DNA of 6,657 nt from Nitrospirota bacterium (lineage in GTDB: Bacteria; Nitrospirota_A; Leptospirillia; Leptospirillales; Leptospirillaceae). The notes below the pieces were generated by a model that was not told where the DNA came from, did no database searches, and worked only from the letters and a program-made list of their open reading frames with translations. Positions within the stretch are counted from its first letter, which is position 1. Each line of letters begins with the position of its first letter. The stretch covers positions 1 to 6,657 of the forward strand of contig JAJYPO010000125.1 of the NCBI GenBank assembly GCA_021795275.1. The letters run 5' to 3'. A program made the translations under genes and the position numbers. Shown here one piece after another: positions 1 through 6,392 of this stretch.

Positions 1-8
1 TCCGATCT
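1..8. other. Possible sequencing-adapter remnant at window edge
   Basis: The first eight bases, TCCGATCT, equal the last eight bases of the common Illumina adapter ending GCTCTTCCGATCT. They lie outside any gene, just after the stop of the last gene. Chance identity cannot be excluded from eight bases. Confidence 0.35.
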
Positions 9-12
9 GACT

Positions 13-1182
13 CTAGACAACCCCCAGGGAAAGAAACCTTCCCCCGCCTTTCCTCTTGTTCCAGCGGACCGACAGTCCCATCATCGACTCCATGACCCCC
101 GGAACATAATGTTCCATGAATTGTCCCACATATTCGTCCACAGCCAGGAACCGGGACGTCTTGTTCCCGGGAGATCGCCCCTCGACCTCGATCCAGAGAA
201 CCCGGTCCCGCCAGACCGGGGTCATGGCAACCCGCTCTGGATGGATCGTTTCGTCCTCCAGGCTTTTGGCAAGGGAGGCTCCCAGCTCGATCGTGGCCGC
301 CATGGGAAGGAGCAGGGACCAGGGGACCAGGGAGACATGCCCCCCCTCCTCCGGCTCTTCCCCTCCTTGAAATGGCCTGGGAAGATCGAAAACCCGGGAA
401 ATCGCCTCACCGACCTCCTCCTGAATCGTCCCTGAAAAACGCTCGTCGAGAATCTCCCCCCACTCGCCCGCATAGGGCGGCGTCACCCGGACCACCCCGA
501 CCAGGGCTCCCCTCCCTTTGTCCCGGGAAGGACCAAATGACCGCAGCAGGGGATCGGATGAAACCAGAATCTCCTCGGCCGGCTGGTCCCAATCTCCCAG
601 CAGGGCCTCGGCCATCATGACCGGCATTTCGTCCAGGCTTCCGGAGGAGTCCATCGAAAATCCGAAGTTCAGTCGCTCCTCGACAAATCCCCGTCGGCTA
701 TCATACGAAAAAGTATAAACATCTGCAAAAGACAAAACCCGGGGATGAAGGAAGACCTGGACCAGATGAGTGCTGTCGGAAAGGGCCGTTTCGAGGAGTT
801 GGGCCAGGGGAGCCAGGGCGTCAAGTGTCAGGGCCTCGGGAAGGGCATGGTCGAGGTCCACCAGAAGACCTAGGCCGAAGACCGCGTCTCCGGGGTCCAT
901 GGAGTCCCTATCCGGCCGCTCCTCCTCTCCTTCCTCCGATTCGAGGTCGAAACGGTCATGAGAGATCTCGAGATAGTTCCTGATAAAGAGAGACCACTCC
1001 GGCGTCACTTCCGGGAGATCCGCCAGCACCCCCAGCTCCCGCTCCTCCGCAAGGATGTCCAGGATGTCGGAAAAGCGCATCGACAGGTCGTCTTCCTTCA
1101 GCGCTTCCGAAGGGGGGCCCAGACGAAGGATCGCGGCCAGCTCCCCGACCAGTTTATCCGGATTGTCCGTCATGATTTCCAT
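13..1182 (-). CDS. Conserved-looking hypothetical protein, function unknown
   Basis: I do not recognise this 389-residue protein. It is soluble-looking, with no signal peptide or convincing membrane helix, strongly acidic, and contains no cysteine. Residues 1-75 look mostly helical (LVGELAAILRL, MRFSDILDILAEERELGVL). An acidic low-complexity linker follows at about 77-99 (DLESEEGEEERPDRD), which may separate two domains. The rest (100-389) mixes strands and helices: VQVFLHPRVLSFADVYTFSY (141-160), ALVGVVRVTPPYAGEW (226-241), a hydrophobic stretch VSLVPWSLLLPMAATIELG (283-301), and RVLWIEVEGRSPG (327-339). It ends in a basic tail WNKRKGGGRFLSLGVV. The ATG at 1182 is chosen because AAGGAG lies 9 bases upstream; a second in-frame ATG at 1173 would be 18 bases away. 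It lies 24 bases after mutS, so it is probably co-transcribed. The stop is near the window edge, next to adapter-like bases, so the exact C-terminus deserves caution. Confidence 0.85.
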   Translation of the reverse strand: MEIMTDNPDKLVGELAAILRLGPPSEALKEDDLSMRFSDILDILAEERELGVLADLPEVTPEWSLFIRNYLEISHDRFDLESEEGEEERPDRDSMDPGDAVFGLGLLVDLDHALPEALTLDALAPLAQLLETALSDSTHLVQVFLHPRVLSFADVYTFSYDSRRGFVEERLNFGFSMDSSGSLDEMPVMMAEALLGDWDQPAEEILVSSDPLLRSFGPSRDKGRGALVGVVRVTPPYAGEWGEILDERFSGTIQEEVGEAISRVFDLPRPFQGGEEPEEGGHVSLVPWSLLLPMAATIELGASLAKSLEDETIHPERVAMTPVWRDRVLWIEVEGRSPGNKTSRFLAVDEYVGQFMEHYVPGVMESMMGLSVRWNKRKGGGRFLSLGVV

Positions 1183-1191
1183 TGATCGTCT

Positions 1192-1197
1192 CTCCTT
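1192..1197 (-). promoter_or_regulatory. Ribosome binding site of the last gene
   Basis: AAGGAG on the minus strand lies 9 bases before the ATG at 1182. It falls in the 24-base gap after the mutS TAA stop. That gap shows no inverted repeat that could act as a terminator, so transcription probably continues from mutS. Confidence 0.65.
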
Positions 1198-1206
1198 TTG
1201 AGGGTC

Positions 1207-3780
1207 TTAAGGACTCTCCTGATTGTCTGTCTTCCCTCTTGCAAGGCGTGTCTTCCAGGAAAAAAGAGGCATGGTAAAGTCTCTCTCCGGCGGAAGGGCC
1301 CGGTTCTTCTGGAGGAGGCGCCGTGGCTGGCCGGCCTCCCAGAAGGAGAGCACCTCGGAGGCCCGGTCGATCACCTCACCTGGAAGGCCCGCCAGCTTCG
1401 CCACCTCGATTCCGTAGGACTGTTCTGCCCGACCGTCAATTATTCTGTGCTCGAAGACAAGGACACCCTCCCTGATCGTTACCCTCACGGTCTGGTTCCT
1501 GACCCGACGATGGGTCCGGGCAAGCTCCGAGAGTTCATGGTAGTGAGTGGCAAAGAGGGTGCGGCACCGGATACGGTCATGAATGAATTCGCTCACGGCC
1601 CAGGCGATTGCCATCCCGTCGAAGGTGGCCGTCCCTCGTCCCACCTCGTCGAGAAGGACCAGGGATCTTGTGGTCGCCGATGAAAGGATCCTTGCCACTT
1701 CGGTCATCTCCACCATGAAGGTGGAAGCCCCTTCAAGGATGTTATCGGACGCCCCGACGCGGGCGATGACGCAGTCGGACAGGGGAAGTCGGGCCAGATC
1801 CGCCGGCACGGGGCTTCCGGCCTGGGCCATTATGACGATCAGGGCGATCTGGCGCATGTACGTCGACTTTCCGGCCATGTTCGGCCCTGTCAGCACGATG
1901 AATTCTCCGTCAGAGAGTTCGGTATCGTTGGGCATGAAGGCCCGGGAGGGCATCCGTCCCTCCAGAACGGGATGGCGTCCATTCTTGACAAGAAGCGGCT
2001 CCTCACCGGAGACGAATTCCGGGAGGACATACCGGTAGATCCGGCCGTTTTCGAAGAAGGCAAGGAGAACATCGACCCGGGAGACAAAATCCGTCAGGAT
2101 ATGGATGACCTCACGTTCAGAAAGGACCGTCCGCCGAAGGTCTTCGAGAATCTCCCCTTCCCTCGCCAACACCCTCGCACGGGCTTCCCGGAGCCCCCCC
2201 TCGAATTCGATAAGCTCGGAAAGAGTGAACCGTTCGGTGTTGGTCAGGGTCTGTTTTCGGAAATAATAGTCGGGCATCTTCTGGGACTGGGCCCGGGAGA
2301 CCTCGATATAATAGCCGGCCACCTGGTTGTAACGGATCCTGAGATTTTCTATTCCCGTCCGTTGTCTTTCCCGCTCCTCCAGGTCGGACAGAATCCGATC
2401 TCCCTCAGATTCCCGTCGGCGGTATCCCGCCAGGAGATCGTCATAGCTGTCCCGGACAATCGGGCCCTCTCCCAGGACCATTGCGGGCTCATCCACCAGG
2501 GCCCCATCGAGGAGATCCAGGAGGGCCGTTTTCTCCCGAAGAAGGGAAAAATCCTTCCCGAATCCGGGAAAAAGATCCACGAGCTCGGGGATCCCCACGA
2601 TTTCCAGGGCATTTCGGAAGGACCTCCGGAATTCCGTAAGGTCCCGGGGAAGACGATTCCCCATGGCGAGCCTAGCCAGGATCCGTTCCTGATCGCCGAC
2701 TCCGCGAAGGAGGGGAACGATCCTGTCGGCCAGCCGGGGATGGGAGGAAAATCCCCGGATGACCCGATGTTTTTCCTCTATCGGAGAACTTTCAGCATCG
2801 GGAGAGAGGAGCCATCGTCTTAGCATGCGGCTTCCCATGGGAGTCCGGCACCGGTCGAGGAGGGAGACGAGGGAGGAGGCCTTTCCTCCCTCCCTTCCGT
2901 GATTTTCCCCCGGAAGAACATCGAGATGCCGGAGGGTCCAGCGGTCAAGCAGAAGGGTGGGAGATCCTCCCTCGAGATCGATCCCGCGAAGATGGGCAAG
3001 GACGGTCCGTTCATGGGTGGCGAGGAATCCGAAAAGGAGGCGCAGGGCCCCGTGGGAGACCTCGGGAAGATCCGGAACACGGTAGCCGGGAGGGAGCCAC
3101 CCGGAAAAGTCTGATTTGCAGGGCTTATCGAATATCACGCAAGGGATTCCGGGAAATTGGTCCCGGCAGGACTCCGCCTCAAGGATGAGCTCCCGGGCCT
3201 CCTTTCTCTCCAGCCAGTCCCGAAGGCCATCGAAGTCGGATTTTGCCTCCGGGGCCCAGACCGATATCCGGCCGCTTGTCAGATCAAGCGAGGCGGCCCC
3301 CCATTCCTCCCCCCTTTTCAGGATGGCAATTCCGTTCTGGGGAGCTCCCTCTTCCCGGGAGGGATCTTCCATCAGGGTGAACCGGGTGACTGTCCGAAGT
3401 ATCTTCCGGGGAAAGAGCCCCGACGGATCCGCCTCCGATGTGGTCTGTTCGGCTATGGCCACCGCATAGCCGGCATGGACCAGCTTGGGGAGATACATGT
3501 CAAGACTCTTTGCGGGAATTCCACACATGGGAAGAGGATCAGGACGATTCTTGTCCCGGCTTGTAAGGGTCACCCCCAGAATCCGGGAGGCCAGTTCAGC
3601 CTGGTCCCCGAACAGCTCGTAAAAGTCTCCCAGCCTGAAGAACAGCAGGGCCTCTCCGGCCTCCTTCCTGAGCTCCCGGTACTGCCGAAAGAGAGGGGTC
3701 TCGGGGTAGACATGGGAAGAAAAGGAGGAAATTTCCGGCTCCTGGTCACCGGCAGAAGACGGGCTTTCAGTGGGGAACAT
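1207..3780 (-). CDS. mutS: DNA mismatch repair protein MutS
   Basis: MutS recognises mispaired and looped bases and recruits MutL through ATP-driven clamp formation. The 857 residues are close to the usual length (E. coli 853). After a polar N-terminal extension of about 27 residues come the mismatch-binding domain, starting TPLFRQY and carrying the intercalating Phe-x-Glu as F53-Y54-E55 in GDFYELF, then the connector, the lever and clamp regions (YNQVAGYYIEVS from 484; RKQTLTNTERFTLSELIEFE), and the ATPase. In the ATPase I see Walker A GPNMAGKST (632-640), the GASDNILEGASTFMVEMTE signature (676-694), Walker B with D711-E712 in LLDEVGRGT, and the ATHYHEL switch (H746). The C-terminus has MPLF (837-840), resembling a beta-clamp motif, then a short basic tail. 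The usual LTPxEAL segment is absent. The start ATG at 3780 overlaps the preceding gene by 14 bases and has no ribosome site at normal spacing, so coupling is likely. Confidence 0.98.
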   Translation of the reverse strand: MFPTESPSSAGDQEPEISSFSSHVYPETPLFRQYRELRKEAGEALLFFRLGDFYELFGDQAELASRILGVTLTSRDKNRPDPLPMCGIPAKSLDMYLPKLVHAGYAVAIAEQTTSEADPSGLFPRKILRTVTRFTLMEDPSREEGAPQNGIAILKRGEEWGAASLDLTSGRISVWAPEAKSDFDGLRDWLERKEARELILEAESCRDQFPGIPCVIFDKPCKSDFSGWLPPGYRVPDLPEVSHGALRLLFGFLATHERTVLAHLRGIDLEGGSPTLLLDRWTLRHLDVLPGENHGREGGKASSLVSLLDRCRTPMGSRMLRRWLLSPDAESSPIEEKHRVIRGFSSHPRLADRIVPLLRGVGDQERILARLAMGNRLPRDLTEFRRSFRNALEIVGIPELVDLFPGFGKDFSLLREKTALLDLLDGALVDEPAMVLGEGPIVRDSYDDLLAGYRRRESEGDRILSDLEERERQRTGIENLRIRYNQVAGYYIEVSRAQSQKMPDYYFRKQTLTNTERFTLSELIEFEGGLREARARVLAREGEILEDLRRTVLSEREVIHILTDFVSRVDVLLAFFENGRIYRYVLPEFVSGEEPLLVKNGRHPVLEGRMPSRAFMPNDTELSDGEFIVLTGPNMAGKSTYMRQIALIVIMAQAGSPVPADLARLPLSDCVIARVGASDNILEGASTFMVEMTEVARILSSATTRSLVLLDEVGRGTATFDGMAIAWAVSEFIHDRIRCRTLFATHYHELSELARTHRRVRNQTVRVTIREGVLVFEHRIIDGRAEQSYGIEVAKLAGLPGEVIDRASEVLSFWEAGQPRRLLQKNRALPPERDFTMPLFSWKTRLARGKTDNQESP

Positions 3781-4036
3781 GGGGCGGAGAGGATCCGGGA
3801 GGCCCTCCCTCCTGGGGGGTTCTCGCCCTTTTCAGTTTCGCGGTGACCTTCAGGAGAAAACTCCCCAGGAGGCTCAGAAGGATACCCAGGAGAACGGCAC
3901 CCAGGACAACGACCCCGACCGAAAAGGGGCCGATCTGCCCCGAACCCGGAAGCGTAATGGTGATATGCTCCTGGTCGTTTTCCACCATGAAAAGCCATCC
4001 CGCAACGACCAGAATGAGTGCGAGAAGGAGTCTCAT
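3767..4036 (-). CDS. Small LapA-domain (DUF1049-like) inner-membrane protein
   Basis: This is an 89-residue protein with two predicted membrane segments: about 2-18 (LLLALILVVAGWLFMV) and about 38-62 (rich in V, L and G). A short polar loop (VENDQEHITITLPGSGQIGP) joins them. A basic stretch follows (KVTAKLKRAR, 63-72), then a Pro/Gly-rich tail, which suggests both ends are cytoplasmic. The pattern of a first hairpin helix, an N-x-(E/D/Q)-x-(V/I)-T-(I/L) loop and a glycine-rich second helix matches the LapA_dom family. In E. coli LapA works with LapB in lipopolysaccharide assembly control. No lapB-like gene is visible here, so the role is inferred only from topology and weak motif resemblance. 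The start ATG at 4036 overlaps the udg stop as ATGA, and the tail overlaps the first 14 bases of mutS. Confidence 0.75.
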   Translation of the reverse strand: MRLLLALILVVAGWLFMVENDQEHITITLPGSGQIGPFSVGVVVLGAVLLGILLSLLGSFLLKVTAKLKRARTPQEGGPPGSSPPHVPH

Positions 4037-4779
4037 GTTCGCTCCTTCCCGAGCCAGGCCATGACCTTCTTCAGATCCTCCCAGACCTCCGCCTTGGCCG
4101 ACGGGTTCCGGAGAAGGTAGGCCGGATGGTAGGTTGGCATGACCCGGATGTCAGGGAATCGGGAGAGACGGGCTTCCTTCCCCCGCAGTTTCGAGATTCC
4201 GCCCGTCTGGCCCAGGAGGGAAGCGGCGGCTGTCTGGCCCAGGAGCACGATCGCCTGCGGGGAGACGAGGGAAATCTGCTGTTCCAGGAAAGGAAGACAG
4301 GATTGGCGTTCGTTGTCTTCGGGGACCCGATTTCCGGGAGGGCGGCATTTGACGATATTGGCGATGTAGACATCGGTGCGGGCATACCCCATAGCCCCGA
4401 TCATCTTCGTAAGAAGCTCTCCCGCCCGCCCGACGAAGGGGCGGCCTGTGGCGTCCTCGTCGGCTCCCGGCCCTTCTCCCACGAACATGAGGGCCGCATC
4501 GGGGTTGCCCTCTCCAAAAACGACATTGGTCCGCGTGGAGGAAAGGGAGCAAAGAGTACAGGTCCTGGCCTTTTCCCGAAGAGCGGCAAGGTTAAGCTCC
4601 CTGTCCTCGGGAGGCCCGACTTCCGGACCCAGAGGGTCACCATTTTCCGGACCGTTGGCCTGCTCCTCCCGGGGAGATCTCGTCAGAAAAAGATCCGGAA
4701 CAGTCTCTCCCAGGTAGCGCAAGTAGACGGCCAGACCCTCCCTCCCCTCAAGAACCTTGTTTCCCGTTCGGTCTGTCAT
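4033..4779 (-). CDS. udg: Type-4 (Fe-S) uracil-DNA glycosylase
   Basis: This enzyme excises uracil from DNA after cytosine deamination or dUMP misincorporation, the first step of base excision repair. The 248-residue protein has an N-terminal extension (1-70) of no clear fold, then the family-4 UDG core. Four cysteines are placed as in the family's 4Fe-4S ligands: C74-x2-C77 and C145-x15-C161. Other hallmarks are FVGEGPGADEDATGRPFVGRAGELL split across 99-123, ANIVKCRPPGNRVP (140-153) and YHPAYLLRNP (217-226), with the conserved active-site His at 218. The frame extends further upstream to 4968, but that stretch lies inside nnr and looks like shadow translation. The chosen ATG at 4779 has AAAGGA five bases upstream and makes an ATGA overlap with the nnr stop. 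The stop makes another ATGA overlap with the next gene. Family 4 is typical of thermophiles but also widespread in mesophiles. mutS lies in the same transcript, which adds DNA-repair context. Confidence 0.95.
   Translation of the reverse strand: MTDRTGNKVLEGREGLAVYLRYLGETVPDLFLTRSPREEQANGPENGDPLGPEVGPPEDRELNLAALREKARTCTLCSLSSTRTNVVFGEGNPDAALMFVGEGPGADEDATGRPFVGRAGELLTKMIGAMGYARTDVYIANIVKCRPPGNRVPEDNERQSCLPFLEQQISLVSPQAIVLLGQTAAASLLGQTGGISKLRGKEARLSRFPDIRVMPTYHPAYLLRNPSAKAEVWEDLKKVMAWLGKERT
4042..4047 (-). promoter_or_regulatory. Strong ribosome binding site of the LapA-like gene
   Basis: AAGGAG on the minus strand lies five bases before the ATG at 4036, inside the last codons of udg. It is one of the best-formed sites in the window and supports this small frame as a real gene. 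Confidence 0.7.
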
Positions 4780-6392
4780 CGGAATCCTTTCCCGGAACTT
4801 AAGATCGGCCAAAGGGTCGTAATGGCCCCCTCCTCCGCCTCTTCGATGGAGATCTCCCTTTCCAGGTCTGAGATAAGAGCCGGAAGGGTGTCGGCAAGCT
4901 CGGAGGCGAGACAGCCCCGGGAGGCTCCCTGACCCAGACGTTCCCCTGCGGCACCATGAAGAAAACACGCCAGACAGGCCGCCTGAAAGGGTTCCACTTT
5001 CTGGGCGAGAAGGGCCGCGATCATCCCTGTCAGGACATCACCCATCCCGGCTCCGGCCATGACCGGGTCCCCGGTCACATTGACATACTGGTGGCCGGCG
5101 GGATCGACGACGATGGTCCGGGCTCCCTTGAGGAGAACCACCCCTCCCGCTTTCCGGGCCCCTTCCCGGGCCAGCTCGAGGGGATTCTCCAGGACCCTTT
5201 GTGTCTCGACCCCCAGAAAACGGGCCAGTTCCCCCGGATGGGGGGTCATGACCAGAGGTTTTCCTTTCCGAAGCTTTGCAACCTCTTCCGGATGTCCGGC
5301 AAGGATGCTGAAGGTTCCAGCATCAGCCGCCACGGGCCCGGGAAAGTCCGCCAGGACCGTTTCCAGCAGCATCTGCCCTCCCGCATCGTCCGGAAGACCA
5401 GGCCCGCATCCGATGGCATCAATGCCTTCGAACGCCTGGCGAATGTCTCCTGAGGAAGGGGTGGAGGGGTCAAAAAACCGTCCCATCACTTCGGGAAGGG
5501 AGGATGCGTAGTCAGAGAGCCTCCTGTCCCATAATACCGTCGCCAGTCCCGCCCCCATCCTGAGGGATCCCCGGGCGGACAAGAGAACGGCTCCCGCCTT
5601 TCCGGGGCTCCCTCCCGCGATCAGGACATGGCCGGCCTGTCCCTTGTGGATCTGGGGAAAACGGCGGGGAAGAAGGGCCACGGCCTCACGGACGGTCAGA
5701 CAGGAAGCCGTCCCCCCCTCGAGAAGGGCCGGGGGAATCCCGATCCGGGACAAAAAAATCGTTCCCGCAAACCGGGTTCCGGGATCGACAAGGAGTCCCC
5801 ACTTCGGAGCGCCGAAGGTCACCGTGGCGGTGGCCTGGACGGCCGTCCGGCCGACGGCACCCGTGCGTCCGTCGACTCCGGAGGGAATATCGACGCTCAC
5901 AACGGGAACACCCGAGGAGGCCGCCTGGTTCATCAACTCCACAAGGCGCACCAGAGACTCCGGCAGCTCTCCCCGGAATCCGGTTCCCAGGATGCCGTCC
6001 ACAATCAGCCCGGCGTGGGAGAGGCGGTGGCGGAGACTGCCCTCTCCCGGAAAGATGACGGAAACCCCCAATCCCTGGAGACGCTCGATTTCGCGAAGCA
6101 GCGCGGCACTTCGACGACCGGGGTCTTCCTCGGTCACAAGGGCCTCACCCGAAAATCCGAGGCTCACCAGATCCCGGAGGCAAACGAGACTGTCGGCCCC
6201 GTTGTGCCCTCCACCGGCCACGGCAAGGACGGGACGACGTCCGGGCCGGAGGGAGCTCTTTCCTATGATTTTTCGGCAGACTTCGGAAACCGCCATGCCC
6301 GCCCGCTCCATCAGGATCTCTTCAGAAATCCGAAAATCGCGGACCGCACGACCATCCGTCTCCCGCATCTCCTCCGGTGTCATGACCCTCAC
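4776..6392 (-). CDS. nnr: Bifunctional NAD(P)H-hydrate epimerase / ADP-dependent NAD(P)H-hydrate dehydratase
   Basis: This fused metabolite-repair enzyme acts on NAD(P)H hydrates, the damaged forms of NADH and NADPH. The N-terminal YjeF_N domain (about 1-220) interconverts R and S hydrates, and the C-terminal ribokinase-like NnrD domain (about 235-520) dehydrates the S form using ADP. The 538 residues match the usual fused length. Epimerase landmarks are the start MRVMTPEEMRETD, a nucleotide-binding loop GGGHNGADSL (60-69), VDGILGTGFRGELP (131-144) and VDIPSGVDGRTG (167-178). Dehydratase landmarks are HKGQAGHVLIAGG (from 249), GCGPGLP, ADAGTF, MTPHPGELARFLG, LLKGARTIV and GAGMGDVLTG, with the likely catalytic Asp at 452. 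The start is GTG at 6392: GGAGGG lies 9 bases upstream, and the family usually begins M-x-V-x-T-x-x-E-M. An in-frame ATG at 6383 lacks a well-spaced ribosome site. Start and stop overlap the neighbouring genes by four bases each. The binding loop departs from the common GNNGGDG form, but both domains look intact. Confidence 0.96.
   Translation of the reverse strand: MRVMTPEEMRETDGRAVRDFRISEEILMERAGMAVSEVCRKIIGKSSLRPGRRPVLAVAGGGHNGADSLVCLRDLVSLGFSGEALVTEEDPGRRSAALLREIERLQGLGVSVIFPGEGSLRHRLSHAGLIVDGILGTGFRGELPESLVRLVELMNQAASSGVPVVSVDIPSGVDGRTGAVGRTAVQATATVTFGAPKWGLLVDPGTRFAGTIFLSRIGIPPALLEGGTASCLTVREAVALLPRRFPQIHKGQAGHVLIAGGSPGKAGAVLLSARGSLRMGAGLATVLWDRRLSDYASSLPEVMGRFFDPSTPSSGDIRQAFEGIDAIGCGPGLPDDAGGQMLLETVLADFPGPVAADAGTFSILAGHPEEVAKLRKGKPLVMTPHPGELARFLGVETQRVLENPLELAREGARKAGGVVLLKGARTIVVDPAGHQYVNVTGDPVMAGAGMGDVLTGMIAALLAQKVEPFQAACLACFLHGAAGERLGQGASRGCLASELADTLPALISDLEREISIEEAEEGAITTLWPILSSGKGFR
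4785..4790 (-). promoter_or_regulatory. Ribosome binding site deciding the udg start
   Basis: AAAGGA on the minus strand lies five bases before the ATG at 4779, inside the 3' end of nnr. It favours the short 248-residue product over the longer frame that opens at 4968. Confidence 0.65.

Noticed and set aside
1972..2823. A 283-codon open frame on the plus strand inside mutS
   Set aside because: It is exactly antisense to the conserved MutS lever and clamp regions and has no family features. It is a shadow of codon bias.
3570..3998. A 142-codon minus-strand frame overlapping the LapA-like gene and the mutS start
   Set aside because: It is out of frame with both real genes, which have a membrane topology and conserved MutS motifs respectively. 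Its own product is low-complexity.
4018..4932. A 304-codon open frame on the plus strand opposite udg
   Set aside because: It covers the Fe-S UDG on the other strand, shows no recognisable domain, and would cross the boundaries of three real genes.
4780..4968. A 63-residue N-terminal extension of the UDG frame, starting at 4968
   Set aside because: The extension lies wholly inside nnr and reads as Arg/Gly/Ser-rich shadow sequence. The ATG at 4779 has its own ribosome site and an ATGA overlap.
5711..5717. C7 runs (also near 341) as possible frameshift sites
   Set aside because: The conserved protein sequence continues in one frame through the nnr run, and the last gene stays open through the other, so there is no evidence of a frame break.
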